Assembly (NCBI GenBank): GCA_002360925.1
Contig: DERN01000008.1
Location: 9,091-73,090 of the forward strand
DNA length: 64,000 nucleotides
Direction: 5' to 3'
DNA from: Flavobacteriaceae bacterium UBA3339
Lineage (GTDB): Bacteria; Bacteroidota; Bacteroidia; Flavobacteriales; Flavobacteriaceae
Numbering within the stretch: position 1 is the stretch's first letter; the number at the start of each line of letters is the position of its first letter. Shown in pieces: positions 62,994-64,000 of the stretch. The translations under genes were made by a program, and so were the position numbers. The notes beneath the pieces were generated by a model, which saw only the letters and a list, made by a program, of their open reading frames with translations, did not search any database and was not told where the DNA came from.

Positions 62994-63799
62994 ACAACGA
63001 AAGAATAAAAGTCCATTTTACGGACAATAGTTTAATAAATGCCACCAATCCCATATCGATAAACCTTATCGGTGCAGGTGGCACAGGCTCAAAGGTTTTG
63101 ACCGCCTTAATGGAAATGAACCACAGTTTAATAGCTTTAGGACACGCAGGATTGTCCGTTCGTCTTTGGGATGATGATGTTATCACAGAAGCAAATTTGG
63201 GAAGACAGCGTTTTGCAGAATGTGAGGTCGGGTTGTATAAATCCGTTGCTCTCATCAACCGAGCAAACCGCTTTACAGGTACTAACTGGAAAGCCGAAAC
63301 ACAGAAGTTTGAAAAAGATAGTTTGGGCAAAGTTCCCGAAAACGCACAGGCTACTATCTTTATTACCTGTGTAGATATTGTAAAAGCAAGGTTTGGTATT
63401 GCTGAAATATTGAAAGCATTGGATAACGGAAAATATTACCATCATAAACCAAAATATTGGTTGGATTATGGAAACAGCCAATATACAGGACAGGTATTAT
63501 TATCAACGATTGGAGATATAAAACAGCCTAATTCCGACAGATACGAAACGGTATCTAATCTGCCAATGGTTACCGATGAATTTGGACATTTGCTGAAGCA
63601 GTCCGAACAACAGGACGATACACCAAGTTGCAGTTTAGCTGAAGCATTGGAAAAACAGGATTTATATATCAATTCGTCACTCGCACAAATGGGAAGTTCT
63701 TTGTTATGGGGTTTGTTCCGTAATGGATTGACTGAAAACAGGGGCTTTTTTCTCAATTTGAAAGATTTCCGTTCACAACCCATACAAGTCGCCCGATAG
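62990..63799 (+). CDS. PRTRC system ThiF-family E1-like enzyme
   Basis: The 269-residue adenylating enzyme has the Rossmann loop INLIGAGGTGSKV (Gly28 to Ser34), the Asp-rich strand LWDDDVITEANLGRQRF with the Arg/Gln pair at 72-73, and TIFITCVDIVKARF. A later TPSCSLAEALEKQDLYINSS places Cys214 as a candidate thioester cysteine, conserved in PRTRC ThiF proteins as far as I recall. It should activate the C-terminus of protein C. It overlaps protein B by four bases and ends the cassette before a stem-loop. Confidence 0.95.
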   Translation: MNNERIKVHFTDNSLINATNPISINLIGAGGTGSKVLTALMEMNHSLIALGHAGLSVRLWDDDVITEANLGRQRFAECEVGLYKSVALINRANRFTGTNWKAETQKFEKDSLGKVPENAQATIFITCVDIVKARFGIAEILKALDNGKYYHHKPKYWLDYGNSQYTGQVLLSTIGDIKQPNSDRYETVSNLPMVTDEFGHLLKQSEQQDDTPSCSLAEALEKQDLYINSSLAQMGSSLLWGLFRNGLTENRGFFLNLKDFRSQPIQVAR

Positions 63800-63812
63800 C
63801 AGAAATCTGGCG

Positions 63813-63855
63813 GCAAAAAGACACACCCTCCCGAAGGTCGGGGCAGTCTTTTTGC
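63813..63855 (+). terminator. Stem-loop terminator of the PRTRC operon
   Basis: GCAAAAAGAC (63813-63822) pairs with GTCTTTTTGC (63846-63855), with an inner CCCGA/TCGGG stem. The T run lies inside the distal arm rather than after it, so it could be an attenuator or bidirectional. Confidence 0.6.
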
Positions 63856-63891
63856 ATTTAAGCGGTGCAACCACTTTGCCAAAATGTATGG

Positions 63892-64000
63892 CTACACCCC
63901 ATCTTCACTTCTCATTTTATCAAACAGGTTGCGATCTGTTTTGCAGGGATATTCAGTATCCCTTTCGTTGTTTTTGGAGACTTCTTTTCTTTCCACATCT
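63892..64000 (-). CDS. Partial C-terminus of a minus-strand gene
   Basis: An open minus-strand frame with its stop at 63892-63894 runs off the window edge. The visible 36 residues are charged and protein-like (EVSKNNERDTEYPCKTDRNL, then FDKMRSEDGV). It converges with the PRTRC operon. Only the end is visible, so no function can be given. Confidence 0.4.
   Translation of the reverse strand, partial: DVERKEVSKNNERDTEYPCKTDRNLFDKMRSEDGV

Overview
The window is an AT-rich chromosome segment from a member of the Flavobacteriaceae (Flavobacterium/Myroides type; the genus cannot be fixed from sequence alone). The signs are lipoprotein and signal-peptide styles typical of Bacteroidota, GLPGLI and carboxypeptidase-regulatory-domain outer-membrane proteins, bacillithiol synthesis, menaquinone-type isochorismate synthase, and promoters of the Bacteroidota form TTTG-N19/20-TAnnTTTG in front of the tRNA genes. 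Its right-hand sixth is an integrated mobile element that continues past the window edge.

1-53,530 is ordinary core genome. In order: a secreted protein; pheT; a DCC thiol oxidoreductase with an Smr-less mutS2; ung; an outer-membrane barrel protein with three tandem GLPGLI-family genes (one frameshifted) next to a two-component system; aroC, thiamine pyrophosphokinase, rhodanese and DedA; DUF2490; heme A synthase; the CCA-adding enzyme with the threonylcarbamoyl-AMP synthase; a thioesterase/isochorismate synthase/bshB1 operon; three tandem tRNA-His genes; TerC and a murQ cluster; RNase P RNA; kdsA; a sixA-ppk1-ppx polyphosphate operon; a glycosyltransferase group; holA; a DEAD-box helicase; rdgB-recG; a PNGase F-type deglycosylase; bcp; nth without Fe-S cysteines; an ECF sigma factor with a small unlisted ORF behind it; uvrA; a second DEAD-box helicase; an NlpC/P60 hydrolase; a thiolase; and a tRNA-Ser/tRNA-Pro pair.

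53,534-64,000 is the mobile element, beginning next to tRNA-Pro. Two related large serine recombinases point left toward the tRNAs. The first has no stop codon of its own and reads antisense through both tRNA genes, which marks the element/chromosome junction. The second is translationally coupled to a 52-residue protein missed by ordinary ORF cut-offs. After a roughly 600-base non-coding stretch with inverted repeats, a rightward operon encodes an SSB, a DUF932 protein, three small accessory proteins and the PRTRC cassette (E, C, F, B and ThiF). Codon use there is clearly richer in G/C than in the chromosome to the left.

The PRTRC cassette is the most interesting system: an E1-like ThiF enzyme, an E2-like protein B with a eukaryotic-looking NVYxDGxVC motif, and a 72-residue ubiquitin-like protein C ending in glycine. 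It appears to be a mobile protein-conjugation system travelling with ssDNA-handling genes. The families are known but their biological role is not. Other points of interest are the PNGase F lipoprotein with every catalytic residue and cysteine kept, the duplication scar and frameshift in the GLPGLI array, and two DNA-repair proteins lacking expected domains (MutS2 without Smr, endonuclease III without its iron-sulfur cluster).
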